Source: Lancefieldella parvula DSM 20469 (GTDB lineage: Bacteria > Actinomycetota > Coriobacteriia > Coriobacteriales > Atopobiaceae). Taken from it: 64,000 bases of DNA. Of this stretch, positions 34,812 through 43,197 are shown piece by piece (the first letter of the stretch is position 1; the number at the start of each line of letters is the position of its first letter). The notes beneath the pieces are model-generated. The model was not told the DNA's origin, made no database searches, and saw only the letters and a program-made list of their open reading frames with translations. The stretch lies in contig NC_013203.1 of the NCBI RefSeq assembly GCF_000024225.1, positions 310,001-374,000 of the forward strand, in the 5' to 3' direction. A program made the position numbers and the translations under genes.

Positions 34812-36612
34812 ATGGTTTTCGCTTGTGCGTATAACAGGACTTGTTTTAGTCCTCATATATCACTTTTTTAAGGAAGCACTTCCAGGTGGCTTCATTGGCG
34901 TTGACGTATTCTTTACGTTCTCGGGATATCTCATCACAGCTCTTCTGATTGATGAGTTTGCCCGCTTTAGATCCATTGATGTCATAGGATTTTTACGTAG
35001 ACGTTTCTACAGAATTGTGCCACCGCTTGTATTTATGGTGCTTGTATGTACGCCATTTCTTTTGCTTGTACGAGCCGAGTTTATTGCCGGCATTAAGTAT
35101 CAGATTGCCGCAGCTCTTGGCTTTGTAACTAACTATTTTGAGATTGTTTTGGGCAACAGTTATGAGAACCAATTTGCTCCACATGTGTATCTTCATACTT
35201 GGAGCCTTGCAGTTGAGATGCACTTTTATGTGTTGTGGGGTCTTTGTGCCTGGCTACTTGCTTGCTTAAGCAAAACAATTAGAAGTTATAAGGTAAAGAT
35301 TGCCGGAGCTTCTCTGGTGCTTTTGGTTGTTACCTATTTGGCAATGGCTACAAGCGCTCCAAGTTCTACTAATCTTTCTATTCAGTATTTTTCTACGCAA
35401 ACACACGTGTTCCCTTTCTTTATCGGCGCGCTTTTATCGTGCGTTGCAGGAATTGCTCAGACGGGCGCACTTTTTGACCAGCTTGAGCAGAAACTTTCTA
35501 CTCAGCTGACGCTTGTGGGTCTTGTGGTAAGCCTTGGTGTTCTTGTTTGCTTGAGTGTCTTTATGCACTTTGACAATCTCTTTACGTACACCTTTGGTTT
35601 TCTTTTTGCCTCGCTTGCATCTGCAGCAATGATTTTCTTTGCACGCATGCTGCATCAAAAAACTGACGGTATTAAAGAACCTGGCATTGTTTCCTTTGTG
35701 GCAGATACCAGCTACAGTGTGTATCTGTTCCACTGGCCTTTGTACATTATTTTTGCCGAGAAGGTCAATCCTGTTCTGGCCGCACTTTTAACCTTGTTGC
35801 TTTCGTTTGTGTTTGCAAGCTGCTCGTTCTATGTAATTGAGCCAGCGTTGGCGGGAAAGTCTCCAGAGTTTTTCTCGCATATTAAGCTTGACGGTCATAA
35901 GATTTTGCGAGTCACTGGGCTTGCGCTCATTCCGTTTGCGGCAGCAGTTGCTTTTATTGCGCTTACCGCTCCGCAACTGAGCGATTTCCAGAATGATTTG
36001 CTGCTCAACGCCTCATTGCAGGAGCAGAGTACTATGACCATGACTCGTAAGCATGCGGATACCTCACAGGCAAGTAATTACAACGTTGTCGAGGGCGTCA
36101 CTTATATTGGCGATTCTGTTTCGCTTCGTGCTCGTTCTTACCTACAGGACGCTTTGCCCGATGCGCAAATTGACGCTTCGGTTAGTAGAAATGTAGCAAT
36201 GGGCGTAGATTTGCTGCAGTCGGCAATCAATAACAATACGCTTTACCAGAATGTTGTTGTAGCTTTGGGTACCAACCCTGTTGGTGGTACTGACGCGGTT
36301 GACAAGATTGTAGAAATGTTGCCACGTGGTCATCGTTTGATCTTTGTGACTCCGTACGACGGCAGAAATACTGATCCTAATGCTGGTGCAAATGCTATTC
36401 GTGCACATGAGCTTGAGCTTGCTCAGAAGTATGACTTCATTACCATTGCAGATTGGGCTCAGGTTGCTCAGGATAATCCTGATATTTGGGCAGGTACTGA
36501 CTACGTACACTTTGGCTCGGATTCAGATTCCATTAATCGTGGTGGTACCCTGTATGCACAGATGGTCAAAGACGCTGTAGAAAAAGCAAATCAAGGCCAC
36601 GTAAAACCTTAA
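34801..36612 (+). CDS. OatA-like acyltransferase with extracellular SGNH domain
   Basis: 603 residues. Residues 1-390 form a ten- or eleven-helix acyltransferase-3 domain: RITGLVLVLIYHFF, GGFIGVDVFFTFSGYLIT and FLRRRFYRIVPPL. The usual family start RxxxAxxVxxYH is replaced by RITGLVLVLIYH. An extracellular SGNH domain starts near 435: YIGDSVSLRA (GDS Ser), ALGTNPVGG and YVHFGSDS. This is the OatA plan, which O-acetylates peptidoglycan or wall glycans and confers lysozyme resistance. The GTG start at 34801 overlaps the MORN stop by 11 bp. Substrate inferred. Confidence 0.87.
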   Translation: MRIKWFSLVRITGLVLVLIYHFFKEALPGGFIGVDVFFTFSGYLITALLIDEFARFRSIDVIGFLRRRFYRIVPPLVFMVLVCTPFLLLVRAEFIAGIKYQIAAALGFVTNYFEIVLGNSYENQFAPHVYLHTWSLAVEMHFYVLWGLCAWLLACLSKTIRSYKVKIAGASLVLLVVTYLAMATSAPSSTNLSIQYFSTQTHVFPFFIGALLSCVAGIAQTGALFDQLEQKLSTQLTLVGLVVSLGVLVCLSVFMHFDNLFTYTFGFLFASLASAAMIFFARMLHQKTDGIKEPGIVSFVADTSYSVYLFHWPLYIIFAEKVNPVLAALLTLLLSFVFASCSFYVIEPALAGKSPEFFSHIKLDGHKILRVTGLALIPFAAAVAFIALTAPQLSDFQNDLLLNASLQEQSTMTMTRKHADTSQASNYNVVEGVTYIGDSVSLRARSYLQDALPDAQIDASVSRNVAMGVDLLQSAINNNTLYQNVVVALGTNPVGGTDAVDKIVEMLPRGHRLIFVTPYDGRNTDPNAGANAIRAHELELAQKYDFITIADWAQVAQDNPDIWAGTDYVHFGSDSDSINRGGTLYAQMVKDAVEKANQGHVKP

Positions 36613-36617
36613 TTTAG

Positions 36618-36662
36618 TTGCCATTCTTCTGGTCCGTTTGTAATGACATGGCTGAATGGCAA
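36618..36662. other. Inverted repeat after the acyltransferase gene
   Basis: TTGCCATTC and GAATGGCAA (9 bp, 27-nt loop) start 5 bp after the stop of the OatA-like gene, followed by TTT. It may be a weak terminator. Confidence 0.35.
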
Positions 36663-36876
36663 TTTATGGCGTAATTTTGCTAGATAATTTGAAGGCTTGG
36701 TGTCTGACTATGAGCTGTCTAGCAATTTGTTGTTTGGTAACAAGTTATGGTCAGTGATTGATTTTTAGCGATTGATGAGCAAATTCATTTCTTTGTATAA
36801 ATTATACTTAATATTCAGAATCATGAATAACATTATATAAAAGGTTTAACTGTTGCTAATTTCTGCTTCTAAATTC

Positions 36877-37001
36877 ACATCTATGTCGGATATTCTGCAA
36901 TATACGAGGCAAAAAACACATCTAAGTCCAATAATCTGCATGGTATTGGGGTTTTTAGCGTAATGTATACGTCTTTTTGACAGATTATCCGACATAGGTG
37001 T
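36877..37001. repeat. Three copies of a 23-bp repeat, two direct and one inverted (locus 1)
   Basis: Copies at 36877-36899 and 36918-36940 (plus) and 36978-37001 (minus) share ACAyCTAwGTC and ATAATCTG-type halves. The outer copies form an imperfect inverted repeat. The set lies in the 607-bp gap before ettA. The same order of copies occurs at 61578-61712. Confidence 0.6.
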
Positions 37002-37022
37002 GTTTTCACGTGCCACAAACGC

Positions 37023-37085
37023 ACTCTGGCGTTCTGTAAACATACTCTCACGTTCTGCAAACAGCCCTCGCGTGCTGTTTGCAAC
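37023..37085 (+). repeat. 21-bp tandem repeat, about three units
   Basis: Units start at 37023, 37044 and 37065. The first two share ACTCT--CGTTCTG-AAACA and the third is degenerate. On the minus strand an open frame (36846-37112) turns it into heptads F-x-x-R-x-S/N-x, but no homology or convincing coding signal supports that frame. Apart from this and the 23-bp repeats I see nothing else in 36663-37219. Confidence 0.55.
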
Positions 37086-37219
37086 GGTAGGCGCACCAAA
37101 AACCACATCCATAACAACGTATCCTCTTTTCCAATTTCTTCTGCTGTATAGTCCTTTCAATATTTCATTAGAATGGACTATGTGAATATTTCATCTGACA
37201 GCCCCTTAAGGAGGAGCAT

Positions 37220-38899
37220 ATGGCAGAGTTTGTCTATCAGATGTACAAAGCTCGTAAAGCAGTTGGCGAGAAGGTCATTCTTGATGACGTTACTGTAGGC
37301 GTATATCCAGGTGCAAAAATTGGCGTTGTTGGTCCAAACGGCATGGGTAAGTCCACGCTGCTCAAAGTTATTGCGGGCTTAGAGGATGTCTCTAACGGTG
37401 AAGCTAAGCTAACTCCAGGCTATACTGTTGGTCTACTTCAGCAGGAGCCACCTCTAGATGAGACTAAAACGGTCAAGGAAAACATTGAGCTTGCCTTTGG
37501 TGACCTGCTTTCCAAGATTGCACGCTTCAATGAAATTGGCGTTGAGATGGGTAATCCAGATGCCGATTTTGATGCGCTTATGGCAGAGATGGGTCAGCTT
37601 CAGACCGAGATTGACGCAGCTAATGGCTGGGATTTGGACAGTCAGCTCTCCCAGGCAATGGATGCCCTTCAGTGCCCAGACCCAGACTCTCCTGTTACTC
37701 ATCTTTCTGGTGGCGAGAAACGCCGTGTAGCCCTGTGTCGCCTGCTACTTGAGGCACCTGATCTGCTTCTTTTGGATGAGCCTACCAACCACCTCGATGC
37801 TGAGTCAGTGCTCTGGCTTGAGAAATTCCTGCATGATTATCCTGGTGCTGTTATGGCCGTAACACATGACCGCTACTTCCTCGATGATGTTGCTGAGTGG
37901 ATCTGCGAGGTTGACCGTGGACAGCTGTATCCTTACGAGGGCAATTACTCAACCTATCTGGAGAATAAGGCAGCACGTCTTGAGGCTCAGAATCAGCAGG
38001 ATGCCAAGCGTGCAAAGAAAATGCGTGCTGAGCTGGAGTGGGTTCGTTCTTCTCCCAAAGCTCGTCAGGCAAAGAACCGCGCTCGTCTTGATCGCTATGA
38101 GCAGATGGAAGCAGAAGCTCGCGCATCCAAGAAGCTTGATTTTACCGAGATTCAAATTCCTGTGGGGCCACGCTTGGGCCAGAAGATCCTAGAGGCTAGT
38201 CACATTCACAAAGCTTTTGGGGATCGCGTTCTTATCGATGACCTTTCGTTTAGCTTGCCAAGAAACGGCATTGTTGGCGTAATTGGTCCCAATGGTGTTG
38301 GTAAGTCCACACTGTTCAAGGCTATTGTTGGTCAGGAAGAGCTCACTTCTGGCACTCTTGAGATTGGCGAGACAGTTCAAATTTCTTATGTTGACCAGCT
38401 CAGACAAGGAATTGACCCAGAAAAAACTATCTGGGAGGTTGTTTCTGACGGAAACGATTTCATTAAGGTGGGAGATACTGAGATTCCAAGTCGTGCTTAT
38501 GTGGCTAGCTTTGGTTTCAAGGGACCTGATCAGCAGAAACGCGCTGGCGTTCTTTCTGGTGGCGAGAGAAACCGTCTAAACCTTGCTCTTACGCTTAAGC
38601 AAGGAGGAAATCTTCTGCTTCTGGACGAACCTACTAACGACCTTGATATTGAGACGCTGGAAAGCCTTGAGGATGCACTTGAGCGCTTCCCGGGATGTTC
38701 TGTGGTAACCAGTCACGACCGTTGGTTCTTGGACCGTATTGCTACACATATTCTTGCGTGGGAAGGCGATGATGAGAATCCAGGTAAGTGGTTCTGGTTT
38801 GAGGGAAACTTTGAGGCTTATCAGGCTAATCGTATTGAACGACTTGGTCAGGAGGCTGCTCGTCCTCATCGTATTCATCGTAAACTTACACGCGACTAA
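37220..38899 (+). CDS. ettA: ABC-F protein EttA, energy-dependent translational throttle
   Basis: 559 residues, the usual EttA length. It has two nucleotide-binding domains: Walker A GPNGMGKST near 35-43 and GPNGVGKST near 356; signatures LSGGEKRRVALCR and LSGGERNRLNLAL; Walker B LLLLDEPTNHLD and LLLLDEPTNDLD. A charged linker with the arm motif lies between the domains. EttA binds the ribosomal E site and gates elongation according to ADP/ATP. AGGAGGAGC lies just before the ATG. No membrane segment is present. A hairpin terminator follows at 39000. The long repeat-bearing gap upstream is unusual for this gene. Confidence 0.93.
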   Translation: MAEFVYQMYKARKAVGEKVILDDVTVGVYPGAKIGVVGPNGMGKSTLLKVIAGLEDVSNGEAKLTPGYTVGLLQQEPPLDETKTVKENIELAFGDLLSKIARFNEIGVEMGNPDADFDALMAEMGQLQTEIDAANGWDLDSQLSQAMDALQCPDPDSPVTHLSGGEKRRVALCRLLLEAPDLLLLDEPTNHLDAESVLWLEKFLHDYPGAVMAVTHDRYFLDDVAEWICEVDRGQLYPYEGNYSTYLENKAARLEAQNQQDAKRAKKMRAELEWVRSSPKARQAKNRARLDRYEQMEAEARASKKLDFTEIQIPVGPRLGQKILEASHIHKAFGDRVLIDDLSFSLPRNGIVGVIGPNGVGKSTLFKAIVGQEELTSGTLEIGETVQISYVDQLRQGIDPEKTIWEVVSDGNDFIKVGDTEIPSRAYVASFGFKGPDQQKRAGVLSGGERNRLNLALTLKQGGNLLLLDEPTNDLDIETLESLEDALERFPGCSVVTSHDRWFLDRIATHILAWEGDDENPGKWFWFEGNFEAYQANRIERLGQEAARPHRIHRKLTRD

Positions 38900-38925
38900 C
38901 GCAAACGGAGCGCTTACAAATAGAA

Positions 38926-38950
38926 GATAAAAATAGTAACTATTTTTATC
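38926..38950. promoter_or_regulatory. AT-rich palindrome GATAAAAATAG-N3-CTATTTTTATC
   Basis: An 11-bp perfect inverted repeat lies between ettA and the ferritin gene. Its position and GATAAA-type half-sites recall iron-regulator boxes, which would suit ferritin. It could also be a simple hairpin. Confidence 0.4.
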
Positions 38951-38999
38951 ATTGAGATTTTTGTGTGACCTGTCTAAGAGACTTACAAGTGGGTATTAA

Positions 39000-39032
39000 A
39001 AATGAGAAGCCAAAGGGCTTCTCATTTTTATA
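39000..39032 (+). terminator. Hairpin terminator between ettA and the ferritin gene
   Basis: Stem AAATGAGAAGCC / GGCTTCTCATTT with a 3-4-nt loop and T-run, 35 bp before the ferritin ATG. If the ferritin promoter lies upstream of it, it would act as an attenuator. Confidence 0.75.
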
Positions 39033-39066
39033 AGTAAAGAACATTGTAATGAGAAAAGAGAAGAAC

Positions 39067-39582
39067 ATGGCACTTGATGCAAACGTTGGTAACATTCTTA
39101 ACCAGCAGATTAACAAAGAGTTTTATTCCGCTTATCTGTATCTAACCTTTGCAGATTTCTATGAGGAGCAGGGTCTTAAGGGCTTTGCAAATTGGTATGT
39201 CATCCAGTCTCAGGAAGAGCTTGCTCATGCACGTATTCTTCGCCGTTACCTGCTTGATAATGATTGGACTCCAACCATGGAGGCAATCGCAAAGCCAGAT
39301 CTTACCTTTACTAAGGTAATTGAGCCAATTAAGGCAGCATATGAGCACGAGCAGTTCATTACTGCAAGCATTAACGAGTGCTATGTCGTTGCACAGAAGG
39401 CAAACGATTTCCGTACTATGCAGCTTCTTGATTGGTACGTTAAGGAGCAGGGTGAGGAAGAGGCAAATGCTTCTGATCTTCTCAAGGCCGTAGAGCTCTT
39501 TGGCGGAGATCCAAAGAACCTGTATGATCTTGACCTCGAGAACGCTGCTCGCGTTTATGTTGCACCTACTATGCCAATGTAA
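39067..39582 (+). CDS. ftnA: Ferritin (non-haem, FtnA-like)
   Basis: 171 residues with the four-helix ferritin fold. Ferroxidase ligands are visible: Glu in NKEFYSAYLYL near 17, Glu and His in QEELAHARI near 50-53, a Glu in HEQFITASINECY near 94 and Gln/Glu in WYVKEQGEEEANA near 127-130. It oxidises and stores Fe(II) as a 24-mer and protects against Fenton chemistry. The ATG at 39067 has AGAGAAGAAC just upstream; an in-frame ATG at 39049 lacks a ribosome site. A palindrome and an attenuator-like hairpin precede it. Confidence 0.92.
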   Translation: MALDANVGNILNQQINKEFYSAYLYLTFADFYEEQGLKGFANWYVIQSQEELAHARILRRYLLDNDWTPTMEAIAKPDLTFTKVIEPIKAAYEHEQFITASINECYVVAQKANDFRTMQLLDWYVKEQGEEEANASDLLKAVELFGGDPKNLYDLDLENAARVYVAPTMPM

Positions 39583-39597
39583 GCAGCAGCTTATACG

Positions 39598-40503
39598 TTA
39601 AAGTGGAGTTTCAATAGCCTCTGATTTGTTAGAAGAGGCGCCTGATAACTCAGCAAAGATGGCACCGCCTATGATACAGGCGGTGCCTATTATTTTAAGA
39701 AGACCAAAAGGCTCGCCAAGGATAAGTGCTGAGAAGATAACAGCAGATAGTGGTTCAAGATAACCAAAAACTGCTACACGTTGAACAGGAATTTTGGTAA
39801 GTTGTGGGAAATACAAGAATGATCCAAGGCCTGTGTTGAAGAGACCGATGGTCAGAACGGCTAGCCAATTTACTGACGCTGGATCTGCAGGCAACTCAAT
39901 GCTATGGAACACAATGGTAACCAGAGCAACAACGGCGCAGCCAATGCCCAGTTGAATGCTGGTGCCTTCAATACCAGAAACATTTTTGAGCTGCCTGTTA
40001 CAAATCACCATAATGGCATATAAAACAGCAGATAGAGCGCCTAAAAGAAGGCCAGTGGGCGAGAGGTTCAGTCCAACTCCATAGCCAATAATTAAAGCAG
40101 CTCCAATTACAACTACAAGGAAGCCAAGTATTTTTTTAGTAGTGAATTTCTCGCCAAATAAAAACGGAGTCAGTGCCATTACAATGACGGGACCACAGTA
40201 GTACTCAAGCGTTGCAATACCAACGCCTACCAGTTGGTATGCTTCAAAAAGAAAAGTCCACTGAAGTCCTAAGGCAATGCCCGATCCAATAAGCGCTTGG
40301 AAGTCTTTAGGATACTTTTGTATGGTGAAAGCTTCTTTTTGTACAAACTTAACAGTAAGCAAAAAGAGCGTGCCTAAGAGCATGCGAAAGAAGACAATTT
40401 GATAGCTTGGAAGGTTAATAAGGCTTGCAACGATTCCGTTAGAACCGCAGATAATAAGTGCAATTAAGTAGAGCACGGTAGGCTTAAACGTGGCGTCTTT
40501 CAT
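39598..40503 (-). CDS. EamA/DMT-family permease
   Basis: 301 residues with ten hydrophobic segments in two EamA repeats (residues 8-140 and 150-285). Motifs include FFRMLLGTLFLL, LEYYCGPVIVMALTP and GYLEPLSAVIFSALILGEP. The family exports amino acids and metabolites. It starts 3 bp after the asparaginase stop on the same strand with no strong ribosome site, so it is translationally coupled. An aspartate/threonine-type export role next to asparaginase is only a guess. Confidence 0.88.
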   Translation of the reverse strand: MKDATFKPTVLYLIALIICGSNGIVASLINLPSYQIVFFRMLLGTLFLLTVKFVQKEAFTIQKYPKDFQALIGSGIALGLQWTFLFEAYQLVGVGIATLEYYCGPVIVMALTPFLFGEKFTTKKILGFLVVVIGAALIIGYGVGLNLSPTGLLLGALSAVLYAIMVICNRQLKNVSGIEGTSIQLGIGCAVVALVTIVFHSIELPADPASVNWLAVLTIGLFNTGLGSFLYFPQLTKIPVQRVAVFGYLEPLSAVIFSALILGEPFGLLKIIGTACIIGGAIFAELSGASSNKSEAIETPL

Positions 40504-40506
40504 TAG

Positions 40507-41529
40507 CTACTCGCAAATTTTTGTATCTACGGGCTGTGGAATTCTGTCGTTACAAATTACCTGGTAAAACAATTTTTCTTGCTCGCGTTGATCTGAGGTC
40601 TGACCAAGTATCCACATGGTTTTTGCAACCAAGGCTTCGGTGGTCATATCGTCTCCAGAGAGAACACCAGGCATATCTTGATAGGTCCTACCAACCTCGT
40701 AAACACCAAGGTCAAGCCCCTCTTCAGGGACCTGTGTAGTAATAACAACCGTGCGACCAGAAGCAATCCAATCGGTGATAGCTTCTTCGTAAGAGCCATC
40801 GTATGAGGGGATGCCACCAATACCAAAGGTTTCAAGCACAATGGCATCGTAGTCGTTTTTCAGAAGATAGAAGATAGATGGATTAAGCTCTGGAGTCAGC
40901 TTAAGCACAATGACGCGTGTGTTGAGTGTTTTGTAGGTAACAAGACCACCCTCTACCTGCTCGTTATTTGGCGCGCTACGAATAATCTTGTTGCCACGAA
41001 TGTGAGCAAGTGGTGGATAATTCATGCTGGTAAATGCATTGAAGCTGAGCGTGCGCTGCTTGTGGGCGCGGGTGCCTGCAATAACCTCGTTGCCAAAGAC
41101 CACAACAACTCCAGCGCTTTTGTTGTCGAGTGCGTAAAGAACGGAGTGGTAGAGGTTGAGTTTGGCATCAGTAAATGGATTTGCCATTGGCTGTTGAGAG
41201 CCTGTGAGCACAATGGGTTTCTCGCTATTTTGAATGAGGTAGGAGAGGGCAGCTGCGGTATATGCCATAGTATCGGTGCCGTGAAGAATGATAAAGCCGT
41301 CGTAGGTATCGTATGACTCAATAATGGCGTCTCTAATCTGGAGCCAGTTTTGAGGACGCATATTAGTGCTGTCGATATTCATGACTTGCTGGAAATCAAA
41401 TTTACAGAGGTCATGAACAAGAGGGACGTTGGCCAAAAGTTCTTCTCCTGAAAGTGAAGGAGCCAAGCCCGATTCAGTGGAAACAGAAGCAATAGTGCCT
41501 CCTGTTGCCATCAATAAAAGTTTCTTCAC
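40507..41529 (-). CDS. ansA: L-asparaginase, type I (cytoplasmic)
   Basis: 340 residues. Catalytic Thr motifs are LLLMATGGTIAS near the start and ILHGTDTMAYTA near 84-95; NIDSTNMRP, TGSQQPMA and TFGIGGIPS are also present. No signal peptide is visible, which supports a cytoplasmic enzyme converting asparagine to aspartate and ammonia. A much longer upstream reading is open, but GTG 41529 has GGGGGAC right before it and places the family start MATGG correctly. Co-transcribed with a DMT permease. It contains one GCGAGAAACCC motif (41215-41225). Confidence 0.9.
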   Translation of the reverse strand: MKKLLLMATGGTIASVSTESGLAPSLSGEELLANVPLVHDLCKFDFQQVMNIDSTNMRPQNWLQIRDAIIESYDTYDGFIILHGTDTMAYTAAALSYLIQNSEKPIVLTGSQQPMANPFTDAKLNLYHSVLYALDNKSAGVVVVFGNEVIAGTRAHKQRTLSFNAFTSMNYPPLAHIRGNKIIRSAPNNEQVEGGLVTYKTLNTRVIVLKLTPELNPSIFYLLKNDYDAIVLETFGIGGIPSYDGSYEEAITDWIASGRTVVITTQVPEEGLDLGVYEVGRTYQDMPGVLSGDDMTTEALVAKTMWILGQTSDQREQEKLFYQVICNDRIPQPVDTKICE

Positions 41530-41679
41530 ACGTCCCCCATGAACTCCAATTGTGCAGACTTTACAGAAAATTAGTCTGTATAGCGCTTTATTGTAACGGG
41601 ATAGATGCTTTTCAAGGCGAGAAAAGCAAAGTCGGTGTATTCTTTTTTCGGTAAACGAATTATTTAGCAAGGATTGTTG

Positions 41680-42153
41680 ATGGCAGAGAAAAACCTTTTT
41701 GGTTTTGGTAAGAAAAAGCGTCCAGCTCAGGTTCCACCTACTGTCTCCCGTGAGGAGGAATCGTCCACTTCTCCACGTGAGGTACGAGGCCGTCATGCGG
41801 CTGTTGGAGATCGCGCACAGGCACAGCGTAGAATGAAACAAGATCGCCCAACTAATCCCGTTAACCATGCCCGCGCAGATGCTGCTCGCGCACGTGGTCG
41901 GGCAAGGACTGCTTACGGTAATCATTACGGAACGCTCAACCCCAGAGATGAAGTTCAGGCGGCATATGCGGCCAGAAGACGTCGTTCTTCTCGCATGAGA
42001 CTGGGCCGTGTGGTGCTGGCGGTGTTCCTTGCAGCCATTATTTTGTGGGTAGTGTTTACGTTGGTAAGCTCATGTAGCCCAGGCGGTGCTTTTGCGCACG
42101 CTCAGGCGCTTGATCCTACCGTTACCCTGACTGGTTCTGTCAAAGTTGGATAG
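41680..42153 (+). CDS. Single-pass membrane protein with a basic cytoplasmic domain
   Basis: 157 residues, no family recognised. Residues 1-105 are rich in Arg/Ala/Gln with GFGKKKRP and repeats of AxARxRxR, probably disordered and nucleic-acid- or membrane-binding. One membrane helix (VVLAVFLAAIILWVVFTLV, about 113-131) is followed by a 26-residue outside tail (SSCSPGGAFAH...). AAGGA lies six bases before ATG 41680. Divergent from asparaginase and convergent to the GH25 gene. Confidence 0.75.
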   Translation: MAEKNLFGFGKKKRPAQVPPTVSREEESSTSPREVRGRHAAVGDRAQAQRRMKQDRPTNPVNHARADAARARGRARTAYGNHYGTLNPRDEVQAAYAARRRRSSRMRLGRVVLAVFLAAIILWVVFTLVSSCSPGGAFAHAQALDPTVTLTGSVKVG

Positions 42154-42168
42154 CCTCATAAGTTGTGC

Positions 42169-42202
42169 GATTAGTTGTTTATTAGTTGTTGATTAGTTGT
42201 TG
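42169..42202 (+). repeat. Three tandem copies of (G)ATTAGTTGTT(T/G)
   Basis: An 11-12-bp unit repeats three times in the 81-bp gap between convergent genes. It is probably slippage-generated; no function is evident. Confidence 0.6.
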
Positions 42203-42234
42203 CAGTGCGCTGAGCGGTTTCAGTGCATAAGTTT

Positions 42235-43197
42235 CTATTTTTGATTCTTTCTTGTAGAAACGTTAGAGAAGTCCAGATTTAAATCAACTGAACCGGTAAT
42301 ACCATTAACTTGTCCTGTTGAGGTGTATTGCCATATCAAAAAGTTAAAGTTTACGTCAGGCTGATCGACGTATTGTGCCAGCCATATAGGCTCGTCAAGT
42401 GAGACAAGATCAAAACGATCCAAATCAACTTTGTTGCCATAGACAATGACACGGTATCCTGCTTCTTGAATGGTGGCACAAAACGCGCGCGCAATAGCGT
42501 TAGTTTCTGCAGGGGAAAGGTTATCGGCGCGACCGCTGTAATCGGGAGAAGGTTCCAGGTCAAATGCAACAGGAAGATTAAGTTTTGTAACTCCTGCTTC
42601 TTTTAGTTGTTGTAGAACAAAAGCGGCTTCTTCGCGAGCTTCGTCCACGTTAATAGCCTGTGAGAAGAAGTACACGCCCACATCAAGGCCGGCGTTTTGC
42701 GCGCTCTTTAGGTTGGTTTCAAAGAGCTCGTCAGCGCGAATGCCACCTTCAGTGGAGCCTCGGTAACCAATGCGAAGCATAGCAAACTGAATGTTATCGG
42801 CTGCAACGGACTCCCAGTCAATAGATCCTTGGTGAGAAGAGACGTCTACGCCTGTACGCGTTAGTTCTTCTCCATCTACAATATAATGTGCACGTCCTGT
42901 TGCATCGTAGCTGAGGTTTTCCCACTCATACGGGACTTCGTTTTTGACAATCCAGTTGTTATTAAAAGATAGAGAAAAAAGTCCCTGACACGATTGCAGT
43001 AATGCCAGTACAAACACAATAGCCAGCATAACGAGTCCCCATGTAACAATGGGGTTGTTCTTGGAATTTTTCCCAAGTGTATGCATTGCCTGCTGCTTAC
43101 GTTTAAAGGCGTTTGCAGAAACAGGCGTATGTTTAGTTTTAGAACGAGTTGTAGAGTTTCTCGTTTTCTTGCTTTTATGTGAGCTGTTAAAAATCAC
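42235..43197 (-). CDS. GH25 lysozyme (N-acetylmuramidase), membrane-anchored
   Basis: 320 residues. A basic cytoplasmic N-terminus and one membrane helix (VTWGLVMLAIVFVLALLQSC, about 50-69) precede a GH25 domain: TGVDVSSHQGSIDW near 113, FAMLRIGYRGSTEGG, VGVYFFSQA, LPVAFDLEP (catalytic Asp/Glu) and WQYTSTGQVNGI. It hydrolyses the glycan backbone of peptidoglycan outside the membrane, probably in wall remodelling. The ATG overlaps the stop of the DUF1846 gene by 4 bp, so the two are coupled. Confidence 0.92.
   Translation of the reverse strand: MIFNSSHKSKKTRNSTTRSKTKHTPVSANAFKRKQQAMHTLGKNSKNNPIVTWGLVMLAIVFVLALLQSCQGLFSLSFNNNWIVKNEVPYEWENLSYDATGRAHYIVDGEELTRTGVDVSSHQGSIDWESVAADNIQFAMLRIGYRGSTEGGIRADELFETNLKSAQNAGLDVGVYFFSQAINVDEAREEAAFVLQQLKEAGVTKLNLPVAFDLEPSPDYSGRADNLSPAETNAIARAFCATIQEAGYRVIVYGNKVDLDRFDLVSLDEPIWLAQYVDQPDVNFNFLIWQYTSTGQVNGITGSVDLNLDFSNVSTRKNQK

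Noticed and set aside
37023-37085. CRISPR-like tandem repeats
   Set aside because: Units are contiguous 21-mers without unique spacers, and no cas genes are present in the window.
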